NCBI GenBank assembly: GCA_964640655.1
Contig: CAZXFT010000012.1
Span: forward strand, 1-64,000
Direction of reading: 5' to 3'
DNA length: 64,000 nt
Source of the DNA: BJGO01 sp964640655
GTDB taxonomy: Bacteria; Bacteroidota; Bacteroidia; Chitinophagales; UBA10324
Shown here: piece by piece, positions 1 through 8,732 of the stretch
How the letters are laid out: every line of letters starts with the position of its first letter
Position numbering within the stretch: the stretch's first letter is position 1
Notes under the pieces: generated by a model
Databases searched by the model: none
Told to the model about the DNA's origin: nothing
What the model saw: the letters and a program-made list of their open reading frames with translations, nothing else
Made by a program: the position numbers and the translations under genes

Positions 1-125
1 TGGCAACTGTAGACGACGGCTCGTGTGTTTATGATTCCATTGAGATTATTTATGGTTGTACAGACAGTACAGCGATCAACTACAACCCCCTGGCAACTAT
101 AGATGACGGCACTTGTGAATATGAC
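1..125 (+). repeat. 90-bp in-frame tandem repeat in T9SS cargo gene
   Basis: The string tggcaactgtagacgacggc at base 1 recurs as tggcaactatagatgacggc at base 91, so the unit is 90 bp or 30 residues. Each unit encodes a two-Cys, Asp-rich motif (GCTDS...NYNP...DDGTC) that is common in secreted Bacteroidota proteins. Further copies probably lie left of the window. Confidence 0.75.
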
Positions 126-392
126 ACAACTAATACGGGGAAAGAGTTAGTTATTAATGTTTCACTGTTTCCCAATCCGGCTCATCACATATTCTATCTC
201 AGACTATCAAACATAGTCGATGGTCATATAGTATTATGTGATATTACAGGAAGGGTAATTTTTAGTGAAGCTCTAAGTCAAAATAAGTTGGTTCATACTG
301 TTGATGTTTCCGCGTTAGCAGAGGGAGTTTACTTATGCTATATCGTGCGGGATAACAAAAAAATAAAAACGCTTAAACTCACTAAGTTGTAA
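1..392 (+). CDS. C-terminal fragment of a secreted T9SS-sorted protein (5' end outside window)
   Basis: The open frame enters from the left edge (codons start at base 3) and stops at 390-392. About the first 45 residues carry two copies of a Cys-containing, Asp-rich segment (core ATVDDGSCVY, then ATIDDGTCEY after GCTDSTAINYNPL). The last ~80 residues look like a Por secretion tail: SLFPNPAHHIFYL, an ITGRVI turn, a LAEGVYLC strand and a Lys-rich end. This family of tails directs proteins across the outer membrane through type IX secretion, where the tail is removed and the cargo anchored or released. The function of the missing N-terminal part cannot be seen. The next gene starts 14 bp downstream. 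Confidence 0.85.
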   Translation, partial: ATVDDGSCVYDSIEIIYGCTDSTAINYNPLATIDDGTCEYDTTNTGKELVINVSLFPNPAHHIFYLRLSNIVDGHIVLCDITGRVIFSEALSQNKLVHTVDVSALAEGVYLCYIVRDNKKIKTLKLTKL

Positions 393-406
393 TATTGAAT
401 TCAACT

Positions 407-901
407 ATGAATAACGTGATACTAGATGCGGATCAGATCCATAAAAAACTGCGCCGCATTGCTTTTGAGATAAACGAACAGAACTATAGCGAGAAAGAAT
501 TGTGCATCATCGGCATTCGTGAAAACGGATACGAACTGGCATTGTTGCTTACTGCTCACCTCAAAGAAATATCGAACTTTAAGATTCATAACTGCGGTCT
601 AACACTTTATAAAACTAATCCACTTACCCAACCTATTTTTAGTGATTGTGAATTGGATTTTATCACTGGCAAAACCGTTATTCTTGTTGATGATGTGGCG
701 CATTCAGGCAAAACACTTATGTATGCCTTGAAGCCATTGATGGAAAAGAGTCCTATAAAAATTCAGATAGCAGTTCTAGTGGACAGAAAGCATAAGAAAT
801 TTCCTGTTACAGCTGATTATGTTGGCCTGCTTCTTTCAACTGGTGCACACGATATGGTGCATGTTCGATTGGGTAAAAACTTAGCTGCTTTTGTAGAATA
901 A
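407..901 (+). CDS. Phosphoribosyltransferase-fold protein (PyrR-like)
   Basis: A 164-residue type I phosphoribosyltransferase. The PRPP-binding loop is clear (VILVDDVAHSGKTL, about residues 90-103), preceded by the CIIGIRENG strand-loop that usually contacts pyrophosphate. Length and layout match PyrR-type uracil phosphoribosyltransferase/regulator proteins, but no pyrimidine genes adjoin it, so the substrate is open. I chose ATG 407; a TTG at 395 would add four residues. The 3' end overlaps the convergent aroK by 21 bp. Confidence 0.8.
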   Translation: MNNVILDADQIHKKLRRIAFEINEQNYSEKELCIIGIRENGYELALLLTAHLKEISNFKIHNCGLTLYKTNPLTQPIFSDCELDFITGKTVILVDDVAHSGKTLMYALKPLMEKSPIKIQIAVLVDRKHKKFPVTADYVGLLLSTGAHDMVHVRLGKNLAAFVE

Positions 902-1402
902 AGTAATCCTGCCAATTAAGTCTTCAGGAGTTTCCTTTTCAGGTTCATAAATCATTTGAGCCTGTAAATAATATTCTTCACGACGTTGAAGATTCGATTC
1001 TATAAACTGAAGTAGTTCTTGTTCATCCATTCCCATCAGAAGCGGCCTTTGCATCTGTTGCTGAACCAAACGCTTATAGAGTAAAGAAATAGGTTGTTTG
1101 ATGTAAATCACCAGCCCGCTTTGTTTCATCAAATGAATATTGTTATGAAAGCATGGCGTACCGCCACCACAGGCAATAATCGTATGAGAAAAGTGAGTCA
1201 GTTTTTCGAGATAACGCTGCTCCAATATTCTGAAATATTCCTCACCATTATCTAAAAAAATGTCGGTAATAGAAGTACCATGCGAGTTTTCAATGAACTG
1301 GTCTAAATCGATAAAATTCATCTGTAATGCTTCAGCTAGTTGCTTTCCGGTAGTGGTTTTGCCTGCCCCCATATAACCAATGATAAAAATCAAGGTGTTC
1401 AT
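881..1402 (-). CDS. aroK: Shikimate kinase
   Basis: A 173-residue P-loop kinase that phosphorylates shikimate with ATP in the chorismate pathway. Visible features are the Walker A GYMGAGKTT near the N-terminus, the DLDQFIE shikimate-binding motif, an FRILEQRYLE segment, the ACGGGTP loop and an R-x4-R-P-L lid (QMQRPLLMG). I start at ATG 1402 because translation then begins just before the first beta strand (MNTLIFIIGYMG). The longer frame to 1462 would run through the terminator hairpin of the upstream gene. It overlaps the convergent phosphoribosyltransferase gene by 21 bp. Confidence 0.93.
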   Translation of the reverse strand: MNTLIFIIGYMGAGKTTTGKQLAEALQMNFIDLDQFIENSHGTSITDIFLDNGEEYFRILEQRYLEKLTHFSHTIIACGGGTPCFHNNIHLMKQSGLVIYIKQPISLLYKRLVQQQMQRPLLMGMDEQELLQFIESNLQRREEYYLQAQMIYEPEKETPEDLIGRITLFYKSS

Positions 1403-1420
1403 TAAGGTATGAAAATAAAA

Positions 1421-1450
1421 AAACCCTTCCGAAAACGAAAGGGTTTTTTT
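1421..1450 (-). terminator. Intrinsic terminator, probably bidirectional
   Basis: An 8-bp stem (CCCTTTCG with CGGAAGGG on the minus strand, one G-T pair) closes a TTTT loop and is flanked by A7 and T7 tracts on both strands. It ends the small lipoprotein gene at 1468-1668. Confidence 0.85.
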
Positions 1451-1467
1451 CTTAAGAAACACTAAAA

Positions 1468-1668
1468 TTAGTGTGCTCCCTCAGTTGGTGCCTGAGTTTG
1501 AGCTGTACTGTCAGCAGGAGCTGGAGCAGTAGTTTCTTGTGGAGCAGGTGTAGTGTTTTCAACTTTAGTTGAATCACTGTTGGCACCTTCTTCTTTGTGT
1601 TCTGCAGAGTTACAAGCTGCTAAAGCTAATACTGTACAAACTGCGATGATTGAAAAGTACTTTTTCAT
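1468..1668 (-). CDS. Small lipoprotein with Pro/Ala/Thr-rich tail
   Basis: A 66-residue protein with a lipoprotein signal peptide (MKKYFSIIAVCTVLALAAC; lipidated Cys at 19). The mature part is about 47 residues, low-complexity and rich in Glu, Thr, Pro, Ala and Gln, with no folded domain visible. It is monocistronic: a terminator follows and about 60 AT-rich bases separate it from der. Small disordered lipoproteins like this are frequent in Bacteroidota; no function is assigned. Confidence 0.75.
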   Translation of the reverse strand: MKKYFSIIAVCTVLALAACNSAEHKEEGANSDSTKVENTTPAPQETTAPAPADSTAQTQAPTEGAH

Positions 1669-1731
1669 TAAGTAGGGTTTTTTTATCCGTGCGCAAATAT
1701 ATCGGTATTAAATTCTAATTAAAATTTTTTT

Positions 1732-3039
1732 TTACTGTGGCTTACGGAAAAATATAATTAATGGTGAACCGGTAAGCAAATATTTACTTCTTAGCTTATT
1801 TTCCAAAAACCTGCGATAGGATTCGGCAACCTCCAAGGGGTAATTGCAGTAAATAATAATCGTTGGCACCTGAGCCTTAACCCGTTCAGCCTTGTAAAAC
1901 TTAATAAATTGTCCACGGTGTGTAGGCGGCGGATTGGTATTTGTGAGTTCCATAATGAACTCATTCAACTCGGTATTATCCAGTTGCTGTTTACGACGCT
2001 CGTAAACCTCCATGGCAGTTTCAATGACTTTATGAATACGTTGCTTTTCAGCCACAGATGTGAATATGATTGGTACATCGCTAAATGGAGCCAGCTTTTT
2101 CTTGTACTCTTCTTCCAATTTCTTCAACGTGTTAGTTTCCTTGGTCATCAAGTCCCATTTATTGGCAACCAGCACTATACCCTTCTTTCTGTTAGCGGCT
2201 ATTGAAAATATTTTTAAATCCTGTGATTCCAATCCATTTACAACATCAAACATCAAAATGCACACATCGGAGTCTTCAATGGTTTTGATGGCACGTATCA
2301 CGGAGTAGAACTCGATATCTTCATCCACCTTGCTTCGCTTGCGTATGCCGGCTGTGTCTATCAGATAGAATTCTTTATTATAAAGGTTATAGTATGTATG
2401 TATAGAATCGCGCGTGGTACCGGGAATGTCAGTAACGATATTGCGTTCCTCGCCTATCAAGACGTTAAGCATACTTGACTTGCCTACATTAGGACGGCCC
2501 ACAATGGCAAACTTTGGAATACCTGAAGGCAAAGAAGTGGTCTCGTCTTTAATACGTGCAGCTACTTCGTCCAATAATTCACCGGTTCCGCTGCCATTAA
2601 TTGATGAGATAAAAAATGTCTTTTCAAAACCTAATGACCAAAATTCCTGAGCTTCTAATAATCGGTTACCGTTATCAACCTTATTAACCACCAATAATGC
2701 CTTTTTGCCGGAACGTCGAAGCATCTCTGTTACTTCATAGTCTAAGTCTGTAATACCGGTAGTAACGTCGGTAACAAAAACAATCACACTGGCCTCGTTC
2801 AAGGCAATGAGTACCTGTTTACGTATTTCTGCCTCAAAAATATCGTCCGAATTTTTTACAAAACCTCCTGTGTCTACCACATAAAAAGTTTTGCCATTCC
2901 ACTCACCCATACCATAGATGCGGTCACGAGTAACTCCACTCACGTCATCCACTATGGCCTGACGTTGACCAATAATGCGGTTAAACAGAGTTGATTTACC
3001 CACATTCGGTCTTCCCACTATTGCTACTATATTATTCAT
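1732..3039 (-). CDS. der: Ribosome-assembly GTPase Der (EngA)
   Basis: 435 residues with two tandem GTPase domains, the hallmark of Der. The first has GRPNVGKST (about 9-17), DTGG and NKVD. The second has GRPNVGKSS (about 180-188), DTAG and NKWD. A C-terminal KH-like domain (about 350-435) contains NTNPPPTHRGQFIKFY. Der acts in 50S subunit maturation. It lies 20 bp downstream of era on the same strand, so the two ribosome-biogenesis GTPases are probably co-transcribed. Confidence 0.97.
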   Translation of the reverse strand: MNNIVAIVGRPNVGKSTLFNRIIGQRQAIVDDVSGVTRDRIYGMGEWNGKTFYVVDTGGFVKNSDDIFEAEIRKQVLIALNEASVIVFVTDVTTGITDLDYEVTEMLRRSGKKALLVVNKVDNGNRLLEAQEFWSLGFEKTFFISSINGSGTGELLDEVAARIKDETTSLPSGIPKFAIVGRPNVGKSSMLNVLIGEERNIVTDIPGTTRDSIHTYYNLYNKEFYLIDTAGIRKRSKVDEDIEFYSVIRAIKTIEDSDVCILMFDVVNGLESQDLKIFSIAANRKKGIVLVANKWDLMTKETNTLKKLEEEYKKKLAPFSDVPIIFTSVAEKQRIHKVIETAMEVYERRKQQLDNTELNEFIMELTNTNPPPTHRGQFIKFYKAERVKAQVPTIIIYCNYPLEVAESYRRFLENKLRSKYLLTGSPLIIFFRKPQ

Positions 3040-3059
3040 TGCGGCCGCAAAAATAGGCT

Positions 3060-3947
3060 TTACGACTTATAACCCCAGCGATTAAGCTCCTGTTCGTTGT
3101 TGCGCCAGTCTTTGCGCACCTTAATGCTGAGTTCCAAAAATATTTTTTGCTCTAAGAAATCTTCAATCTGTTTACGGCATCTTATGCCAAGTTCGCGAAT
3201 GGATGAGCCTTTGTGTCCCAGTATGATTCCCTTCTGGGTCTCGCGTTCTACAAAGATGCTTGCCTTGATTACTGTGATGTTTTCTTTCTCCTTGAACTCT
3301 TCAACGATTACATTAACCGCATAAGGTATTTCTTCGTGAAACATCAGCAGAATCTGCTCTCTGATAAGTTCCTGAATGAAAAAACGTGTGGGTCTGTCTG
3401 TTAATTCGTCGGTGTCAAAATATGGTGGGTGATTGGGCAGTTTACTTTTGATGGTGTTCATCAACTGTTCTAGATGAAGCCCTTGCAATGCGGATACAGC
3501 AATAATCTCTGCATCAGGGTATTTACTGCGCCAAAATTCAAATTGCTGTGCAATAACTTGTTTATCTAGTTTGTCAATCTTGTTAAGTGCTATCAGCAAA
3601 GGTTTTGAACTGAGCGATATAAAAGTCTCTATCAAGGTATAATCTGCTTTAGTAGCAGTTGAATCAATAATCAGAAGATTAAGGTCAGTATCACGAAGTG
3701 CTTCTTTTACAAACTCCATCATCTTTTCCTGAAGTAAATAAGCCGGATTTATGATACCGGGAGTATCAAAGAATACCACTTGAGATAGTTCATCATTAGA
3801 TATGGCCTTGATGCGGTGCCTTGTAGTTTGTGCCTTATGTGTAACAGCACTAATTTTTTGGCCAATAAGCGAATTAAGTAAGGTGGACTTGCCTGCGTTG
3901 GGCAAGCCAATAATGTTGACTAATCCTGATTTAAAATTATTATCCAA
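3060..3947 (-). CDS. era: GTPase Era (16S rRNA processing / 30S assembly)
   Basis: 295 residues. G1 is GLPNAGKST (about 14-22), followed by the TTRHR switch I, DTPG, NKID and SALQG. The C-terminal KH domain contains the GHKGSSIRELG loop near residue 243. Era binds the 3' end of 16S rRNA. The start is a TTG at 3947: no in-frame ATG occurs between the upstream stop at 3975 and the P-loop. It is divergent from the glycosyltransferase at 4007 and heads an era-der operon. Confidence 0.95.
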   Translation of the reverse strand: MDNNFKSGLVNIIGLPNAGKSTLLNSLIGQKISAVTHKAQTTRHRIKAISNDELSQVVFFDTPGIINPAYLLQEKMMEFVKEALRDTDLNLLIIDSTATKADYTLIETFISLSSKPLLIALNKIDKLDKQVIAQQFEFWRSKYPDAEIIAVSALQGLHLEQLMNTIKSKLPNHPPYFDTDELTDRPTRFFIQELIREQILLMFHEEIPYAVNVIVEEFKEKENITVIKASIFVERETQKGIILGHKGSSIRELGIRCRKQIEDFLEQKIFLELSIKVRKDWRNNEQELNRWGYKS

Positions 3948-4006
3948 TGAATTTAACTTGAGTATTATGCTGTATTATTACAAACAGAAATCGAAGCGAA
4001 AGTACT

Positions 4007-5113
4007 ATGCGTATTGCATTTGATGCCAAACGATATTTTCATAACAAAACAGGATTAGGCAATTATAGCAGAAAAGTGCTTGCAGCACTTAGCAATTATT
4101 ATCCCCAACATCAGTATTTACTCTGCGACAGTAAGGCAAATCAATCGCAAATGAAAGTATTACCTCATTGTGAAATATTAACTCCGGAACACAAATCAAT
4201 GCCCGATGCCTTCTGGCGTTCATACAGTATCATTGGTGACTTAAGAAAAAAGGGTGTTAAGCTGTTTCACGGTTTAAGTAATGAAATACCACTTTCATTC
4301 CCCGATGAAAAAATTAAATCTGTTGTAACCATACACGATGTAATCTATAAACTTTATCCGCATTACTATCCGTTCATTGACCGTTTGATTTACGAACGCA
4401 AAGTAGCCTTTGCCTGTAAGAATGCAGATGCCATCATTGCGACAAGCCAACAAACCAAATCAGATCTCTCTATTTATTACAATGTAAACCCTGAAAAAAT
4501 TGTTGTTGTCTATCAATCGGTGGTAATGCCTGAGGTAAGTGAGGAGCAGCATAGAATCAGCACAGAAAAATTCCAACTTCATTCACCTTATTTTCTGTTT
4601 GTTGGCAGAATAGAAGAGCGTAAAAATTTGTTAAACTCATTGAAGGCATTTAAACAGCTCAATGAAAAAGAACTCAAGTTTTATGTAGTAGGCAACGGTG
4701 GAGCTTATAAAGAAATATGTCAGAAATATGCTGAAGAAGAACTACCCGGTCGTGTACATTTCTTCTCCGATGTCAACAATCAGGAACTGTCTACCTTTTA
4801 TAAACAAAGTGCAGCGTTGATTTTTGCATCGCATTACGAAGGCTTTGGTATTCCAATTTTAGAAGCACAAATGATGCAGACTCCGGTTATTACTTCGCAA
4901 TATGGTTGCTTTAAAGAAATTGGTTCTGTTGCTGCGGTTTATGTTAATCCTAACGACATCGATCAACTTAGTCAAGCCATGAATAAAACTTTTACAGATT
5001 TATCATTGCGTAGCGAATTACTAAAAGCCGGACTTGAAAATGCCAAACGCTTTACGCCTGAACTTTTTGCAAAAGAACTGATCGGAGTCTACCAAAACAT
5101 TACCACCTCTTAA
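4007..5113 (+). CDS. Glycosyltransferase, GT4-like (GT-B fold)
   Basis: 368 residues. The N-terminal half opens with MRIAFDAKRYFHNKTGLGNY, containing the Gly-rich loop of the acceptor domain. The C-terminal donor domain begins near LFVGRIEERKN (about 195) and includes SHYEGFGIPILE, the E-x7-E motif of retaining GT4 enzymes that holds the nucleotide sugar. It probably adds a hexose to a glycan or lipid; the substrates cannot be read. It stands outside the larger polysaccharide cluster at 30-38 kb. Confidence 0.88.
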   Translation: MRIAFDAKRYFHNKTGLGNYSRKVLAALSNYYPQHQYLLCDSKANQSQMKVLPHCEILTPEHKSMPDAFWRSYSIIGDLRKKGVKLFHGLSNEIPLSFPDEKIKSVVTIHDVIYKLYPHYYPFIDRLIYERKVAFACKNADAIIATSQQTKSDLSIYYNVNPEKIVVVYQSVVMPEVSEEQHRISTEKFQLHSPYFLFVGRIEERKNLLNSLKAFKQLNEKELKFYVVGNGGAYKEICQKYAEEELPGRVHFFSDVNNQELSTFYKQSAALIFASHYEGFGIPILEAQMMQTPVITSQYGCFKEIGSVAAVYVNPNDIDQLSQAMNKTFTDLSLRSELLKAGLENAKRFTPELFAKELIGVYQNITTS

Positions 5114-5129
5114 TCTGTATCAATTCCCT

Positions 5130-5137
5130 TACATTTG
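5130..5137 (+). promoter_or_regulatory. Candidate -7 element TACATTTG
   Basis: A match to the Bacteroidota TAnnTTTG element, 23 bp before the ATG of the lipoprotein at 5161. No TTG lies at the expected upstream spacing, so only half a promoter is seen. Confidence 0.4.
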
Positions 5138-5160
5138 CCCATCTTTCCTATACAGGCTTC

Positions 5161-6204
5161 ATGAAATTTTCCAACACCTTTTTCCTTTTTCTTCTATGTT
5201 CGTCAGCATTGCTGTTAAATCGCTGCTCTACCGATTTTGAACTTACCAGCGATTGGAAAGACATTACCGTTGTATATGGCATACTAAATTATACCGACAC
5301 AGCTATTTATGTTAAAGTCAACAAAGCATATCTCGATAAAAAAACCAGTGCGTTGGTGCAAGCTCAAATACCGGATTCAAATTATTACAATAATATTTCT
5401 GTTACATTAACAGAAATCAACAATAATGGCACTGTTACCAATACCTTCAATATGGTAAAGGTTGACGGTAACGATGAAGGTTTTGTCAAAGAGGGTGGTG
5501 TTTTTCCGCAATCACCTAACTATTTGTACAAGGTATTATATAGTCCCAAAACTGATCGAACCTATCAAGTATCTGTAAATAAAGGAGACGGTAATGAAAC
5601 AACATCATCGACCGAAATGGTAAACGATATAGTAGTGATCAGACCTACTCCCGCCATCTCTATCAGCATGCTTCCCGGCAATACAGCATCAACTATAGCT
5701 TCGTGGAAGAATCCTAAAAACGGAAAATTTTATGGCTTAACCATTCGTATCAACTATACCGAATTTCCTAATGCAACTCCACAGGACAGCATCAAGAAAT
5801 CTATTGAATGGAAAATATTTGATGAATACTTGCCGGATATTCCTGATGCCGGTACCACAGTTGAGTATAAAATATTCACCCAGGGATTTTATGATGTCAT
5901 GGCTCAGTTGATACCTGTAAATACTAATGTTACACGCATATTACGACCTGCAGAATTTGTATTTGCTTCCGGCACCAACGATCTATATACCTATATTCAA
6001 GTAGTAAAAGCAAAAGAAGGCATCACACAGGGTCAGATTCAACCTGACTTTACAAATGTTAATAATGGTTTAGGATTATTCACATCCAGAACCTTTAAGA
6101 CTTCTGTAGCATTGATTAAACCTTCCACTATTGACTCTGTGGCTTGTAATAAATTGACCAAATCGCTGCGTTTCCTCAATAGCGAAGGACAGCTTTGCCC
6201 TTAA
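5161..6204 (+). CDS. Lipoprotein of unknown function
   Basis: 347 residues with a lipoprotein signal peptide (hydrophobic FFLFLLCSSALLL followed by NRC; lipidated Cys at about 22). The rest is predominantly beta-type sequence with many Asn and Thr residues. An opening strand, DITVVYGILNYTDTAIYVKVNKAYL, suggests an Ig-like or beta-sandwich repeat. I do not recognise a named family with confidence. The protein should sit in the outer membrane. It lies between a glycosyltransferase and dnaK with no sign of linkage to either. Confidence 0.75.
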   Translation: MKFSNTFFLFLLCSSALLLNRCSTDFELTSDWKDITVVYGILNYTDTAIYVKVNKAYLDKKTSALVQAQIPDSNYYNNISVTLTEINNNGTVTNTFNMVKVDGNDEGFVKEGGVFPQSPNYLYKVLYSPKTDRTYQVSVNKGDGNETTSSTEMVNDIVVIRPTPAISISMLPGNTASTIASWKNPKNGKFYGLTIRINYTEFPNATPQDSIKKSIEWKIFDEYLPDIPDAGTTVEYKIFTQGFYDVMAQLIPVNTNVTRILRPAEFVFASGTNDLYTYIQVVKAKEGITQGQIQPDFTNVNNGLGLFTSRTFKTSVALIKPSTIDSVACNKLTKSLRFLNSEGQLCP

Positions 6205-6362
6205 TCTGAGTTCATACTCTGTCAAATAGTCATATTCATTAGTATCAATTCAGGCATAGTTTCAGCTCCATGCTGACATTATTTCCATAAATTATGATCA
6301 GTATTCGGTGGCATAGTCATTGATTTAACCCGCGAAACGATAAAAAAGTAAATCACATCAAC

Positions 6363-8282
6363 ATGGGAAAAATAATAGGAATTGACTTGGGAACTACGAA
6401 CTCGTGTGTGTCTGTAATGGAAGGAAACGAACCGGTAGTGATTCAAAATGATGAAGGTCGTCGCACAACGCCTTCGGTAGTTGGCTTTCTGCAAAACGGT
6501 GAACGGAAAATTGGTGACCCCGCAAAACGCCAGGCCATAACGAATCCACAAAATACTATCGCTTCAATTAAGCGTTTTATGGGTCGCAGATACGACGAAG
6601 TTGGCGCAGAATTGAAATATGTTGCATACAATGTGGTAAAAGGTGACAACAACACTGTTCGCGTTGATATCAGCGGCAGACAATACACCCCACAGGAAAT
6701 TTCTGCAATGGTTCTTCAAAAAATGAAGAAAACCGCAGAAGATTATCTAGGTCACGAGGTTACTGAAGCAGTAATTACTGTTCCGGCATATTTCAATGAC
6801 TCACAAAGACAGGCAACCAAAGAAGCCGGCGAAATTGCAGGACTTACTGTAAAGCGTATCATTAACGAACCTACAGCCGCTGCATTAGCTTACGGTCTGG
6901 ATAAAAAAGATAAAGATGCCCGTATAGCTGTTTACGACTTAGGTGGTGGCACTTTCGACGTATCCGTTCTGGAATTGGGTGATGGAGTGTTTGAAGTAAA
7001 ATCTACCAACGGTGATACACACTTAGGTGGTGATGATTTTGATCAGGTGATTATTCAGTGGTTGGTTGATGAATTTAAAAAAGATGAACCTATCATCGAT
7101 TTACGTAAAGACCCTATGGCTTTGCAGCGTCTGAAAGAAGCTGCCGAAAAAGCTAAAATTGAACTTTCAGCTTCCAGCGAAACAGAAATTAACCTTCCGT
7201 ATATCACTGCAGTTGATGGAGTTCCAAAACACCTGGTTAAGAAATTAACCCGTGCAAAATTTGAACAACTGGTTGACCAATTAGTGGAGCGCACCTTAGA
7301 ACCTTGCCGCAGAGCTTTAGCTGACGCAGGTTTGAATCCATCTCAGATCGATGAAGTGATTCTGGTTGGTGGTTCTACACGTATTCCCAAAATTCAGGAA
7401 GTAGTTGAAAAATTCTTCGGAAAAAAACCTTCTAAAGGTGTTAACCCGGACGAAGTAGTGGCCGTTGGTGCTGCAATTCAAGGCGGTGTATTAACCGGTG
7501 ACGTAAAAGATGTTGTCTTACTTGATGTTACTCCACTTTCACTGGGTATTGAAACTATGGGTGGCGTTATGACCAGATTGATTGAAGCCAACACAACCAT
7601 ACCATCTCGCAAGTCAGAAACATTTACCACTGCTGTTGATAATCAGACATCAGTAGAAATTCACGTATTACAGGGTGAACGCTCTATGGCTCGCGACAAC
7701 CGTACAATTGGCCGCTTCATGTTAGGTGATATTCCTCCTTCACCACGTCAGGTTCCACAAATTGAAGTAACCTTCGATATAGATGCAAATGGTATTCTGA
7801 AAGTGAGTGCCAAAGATAAAGCCACGAGTAAGGAGCAAAGCATTCGCATTGAAGCATCAACAGGTTTGTCGAAAGATGAAATTGAAAAAATGAAAAATGA
7901 TGCCAAGGCAAATGAAGAAGCTGACCGCGAAGCACGCGAACGTGCAGTGAAATTGAACGAGGCAGATTCACTGATTTTCAATACCGAAAAGCAGTTAAAA
8001 GAATATGGCGATAAAATTCCGTCTGAGAAAAAAGCTCCTATTGAAACAGCATTAAACGAACTCAAAGAGGCACATAAAAGTCAGAATCTCGCAACTATTG
8101 AAACGGCCATACAGGCATTAAATACTGCCTGGTCTGCAGCATCAGAAGAAATGTACAAAGCCACTCAGGAAAATGCACAAGCCAACACCGGCACTGCAGA
8201 GCCTGGTGCACAAACTGAAGCAAACGCTGGCGGCAATGTTCAGGATGTTGACTTTGAAGAAGTTAAAGACGAAAAAAAGTAA
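6363..8282 (+). CDS. dnaK: Hsp70 chaperone DnaK
   Basis: 639 residues, the usual DnaK length. The ATPase domain contains GIDLGTTNSCVSVMEG, the VYDLGGGTFDVS phosphate loop and VGGSTRIPKIQ. The interdomain linker is at VVLLDVTPLSLG (about 380), followed by the substrate-binding beta domain, the helical lid and the acidic tail EEVKDEKK. It folds nascent and stress-damaged proteins with DnaJ and GrpE, neither of which is in this window. I see no CIRCE operator in the 158 bp upstream. A strong terminator follows, so it appears monocistronic. Confidence 0.98.
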   Translation: MGKIIGIDLGTTNSCVSVMEGNEPVVIQNDEGRRTTPSVVGFLQNGERKIGDPAKRQAITNPQNTIASIKRFMGRRYDEVGAELKYVAYNVVKGDNNTVRVDISGRQYTPQEISAMVLQKMKKTAEDYLGHEVTEAVITVPAYFNDSQRQATKEAGEIAGLTVKRIINEPTAAALAYGLDKKDKDARIAVYDLGGGTFDVSVLELGDGVFEVKSTNGDTHLGGDDFDQVIIQWLVDEFKKDEPIIDLRKDPMALQRLKEAAEKAKIELSASSETEINLPYITAVDGVPKHLVKKLTRAKFEQLVDQLVERTLEPCRRALADAGLNPSQIDEVILVGGSTRIPKIQEVVEKFFGKKPSKGVNPDEVVAVGAAIQGGVLTGDVKDVVLLDVTPLSLGIETMGGVMTRLIEANTTIPSRKSETFTTAVDNQTSVEIHVLQGERSMARDNRTIGRFMLGDIPPSPRQVPQIEVTFDIDANGILKVSAKDKATSKEQSIRIEASTGLSKDEIEKMKNDAKANEEADREARERAVKLNEADSLIFNTEKQLKEYGDKIPSEKKAPIETALNELKEAHKSQNLATIETAIQALNTAWSAASEEMYKATQENAQANTGTAEPGAQTEANAGGNVQDVDFEEVKDEKK

Positions 8283-8303
8283 TCTCAATAATTACAGTTA
8301 TAT

Positions 8304-8340
8304 GAACCCTGCTATGTGTAAAATAGTGGGGTTCTTTATT
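8304..8340 (+). terminator. Intrinsic terminator of dnaK
   Basis: A 12-bp stem (GAACCCTGCTAT with ATAGTGGGGTTC, two wobble pairs) with a 7-base loop, followed by tttatttt. Confidence 0.8.
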
Positions 8341-8363
8341 TTAAATCAATTTGACTTACAATA

Positions 8364-8391
8364 TTGTGTATGATAAATTTTAGTATGTTTG
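8364..8391 (+). promoter_or_regulatory. Bacteroidota-type promoter of the cold-shock gene
   Basis: TTG at 8364-8366, a 17-base spacer, then TATGTTTG at 8384-8391. This fits the TTG-N17-23-TAnnTTTG pattern. The expected transcript start is close to 8396, leaving a leader of about 15 nt before the ATG at 8411. Confidence 0.6.
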
Positions 8392-8410
8392 TTGTAATAA
8401 TTTTATCAAA

Positions 8411-8602
8411 ATGAATAAAGGAACAATTAAATTCTTCAATGAATCCAAGGGATTTGGTTTCATTACTGAAGCAGACACCAACAAAGAGTATTTCGTACAT
8501 GTCAGCGGTTTAGTTGACAAAGTAAGAGAGAAAGATGTAGTTACATTCGATCTTCAGGAAGGAAAAAAAGGATTAAATGCAGTAAATGTTAAGTTAGCAT
8601 AA
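8411..8602 (+). CDS. Cold-shock-domain protein (CspA family)
   Basis: A 63-residue single OB-fold nucleic-acid chaperone. RNP1 is KGFGFI (13-18) and RNP2 is YFVHVS (27-32). It binds single-stranded RNA or DNA and limits secondary structure. It lies between two strong terminators with its own promoter-like element, so it is a monocistronic gene. The leader appears short, unlike the long cold-sensing leader of enterobacterial cspA. Confidence 0.95.
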   Translation: MNKGTIKFFNESKGFGFITEADTNKEYFVHVSGLVDKVREKDVVTFDLQEGKKGLNAVNVKLA

Positions 8603-8637
8603 GCTTATCTGAATTATAACATTAACCTTTTTACAAT

Positions 8638-8670
8638 AAAACCCGCCTAAATGGCGGGTTTTGTTTTTTT
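8638..8670 (+). terminator. Intrinsic terminator of the cold-shock gene
   Basis: A perfect 9-bp stem AAACCCGCC / GGCGGGTTT with loop taaat, followed by a T-rich tract. Confidence 0.9.
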
Positions 8671-8732
8671 ATACACGGAATTATTAACAAACAAAACGAA
8701 TCAATATTCAACAATATGGATGCTTCGAAATG

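Noticed and set aside
6205..6362. Possible CIRCE or other heat-shock operator before dnaK
   Set aside because: No inverted repeat of the expected 9-N9-9 form is present, and no clear TAnnTTTG promoter could be placed.
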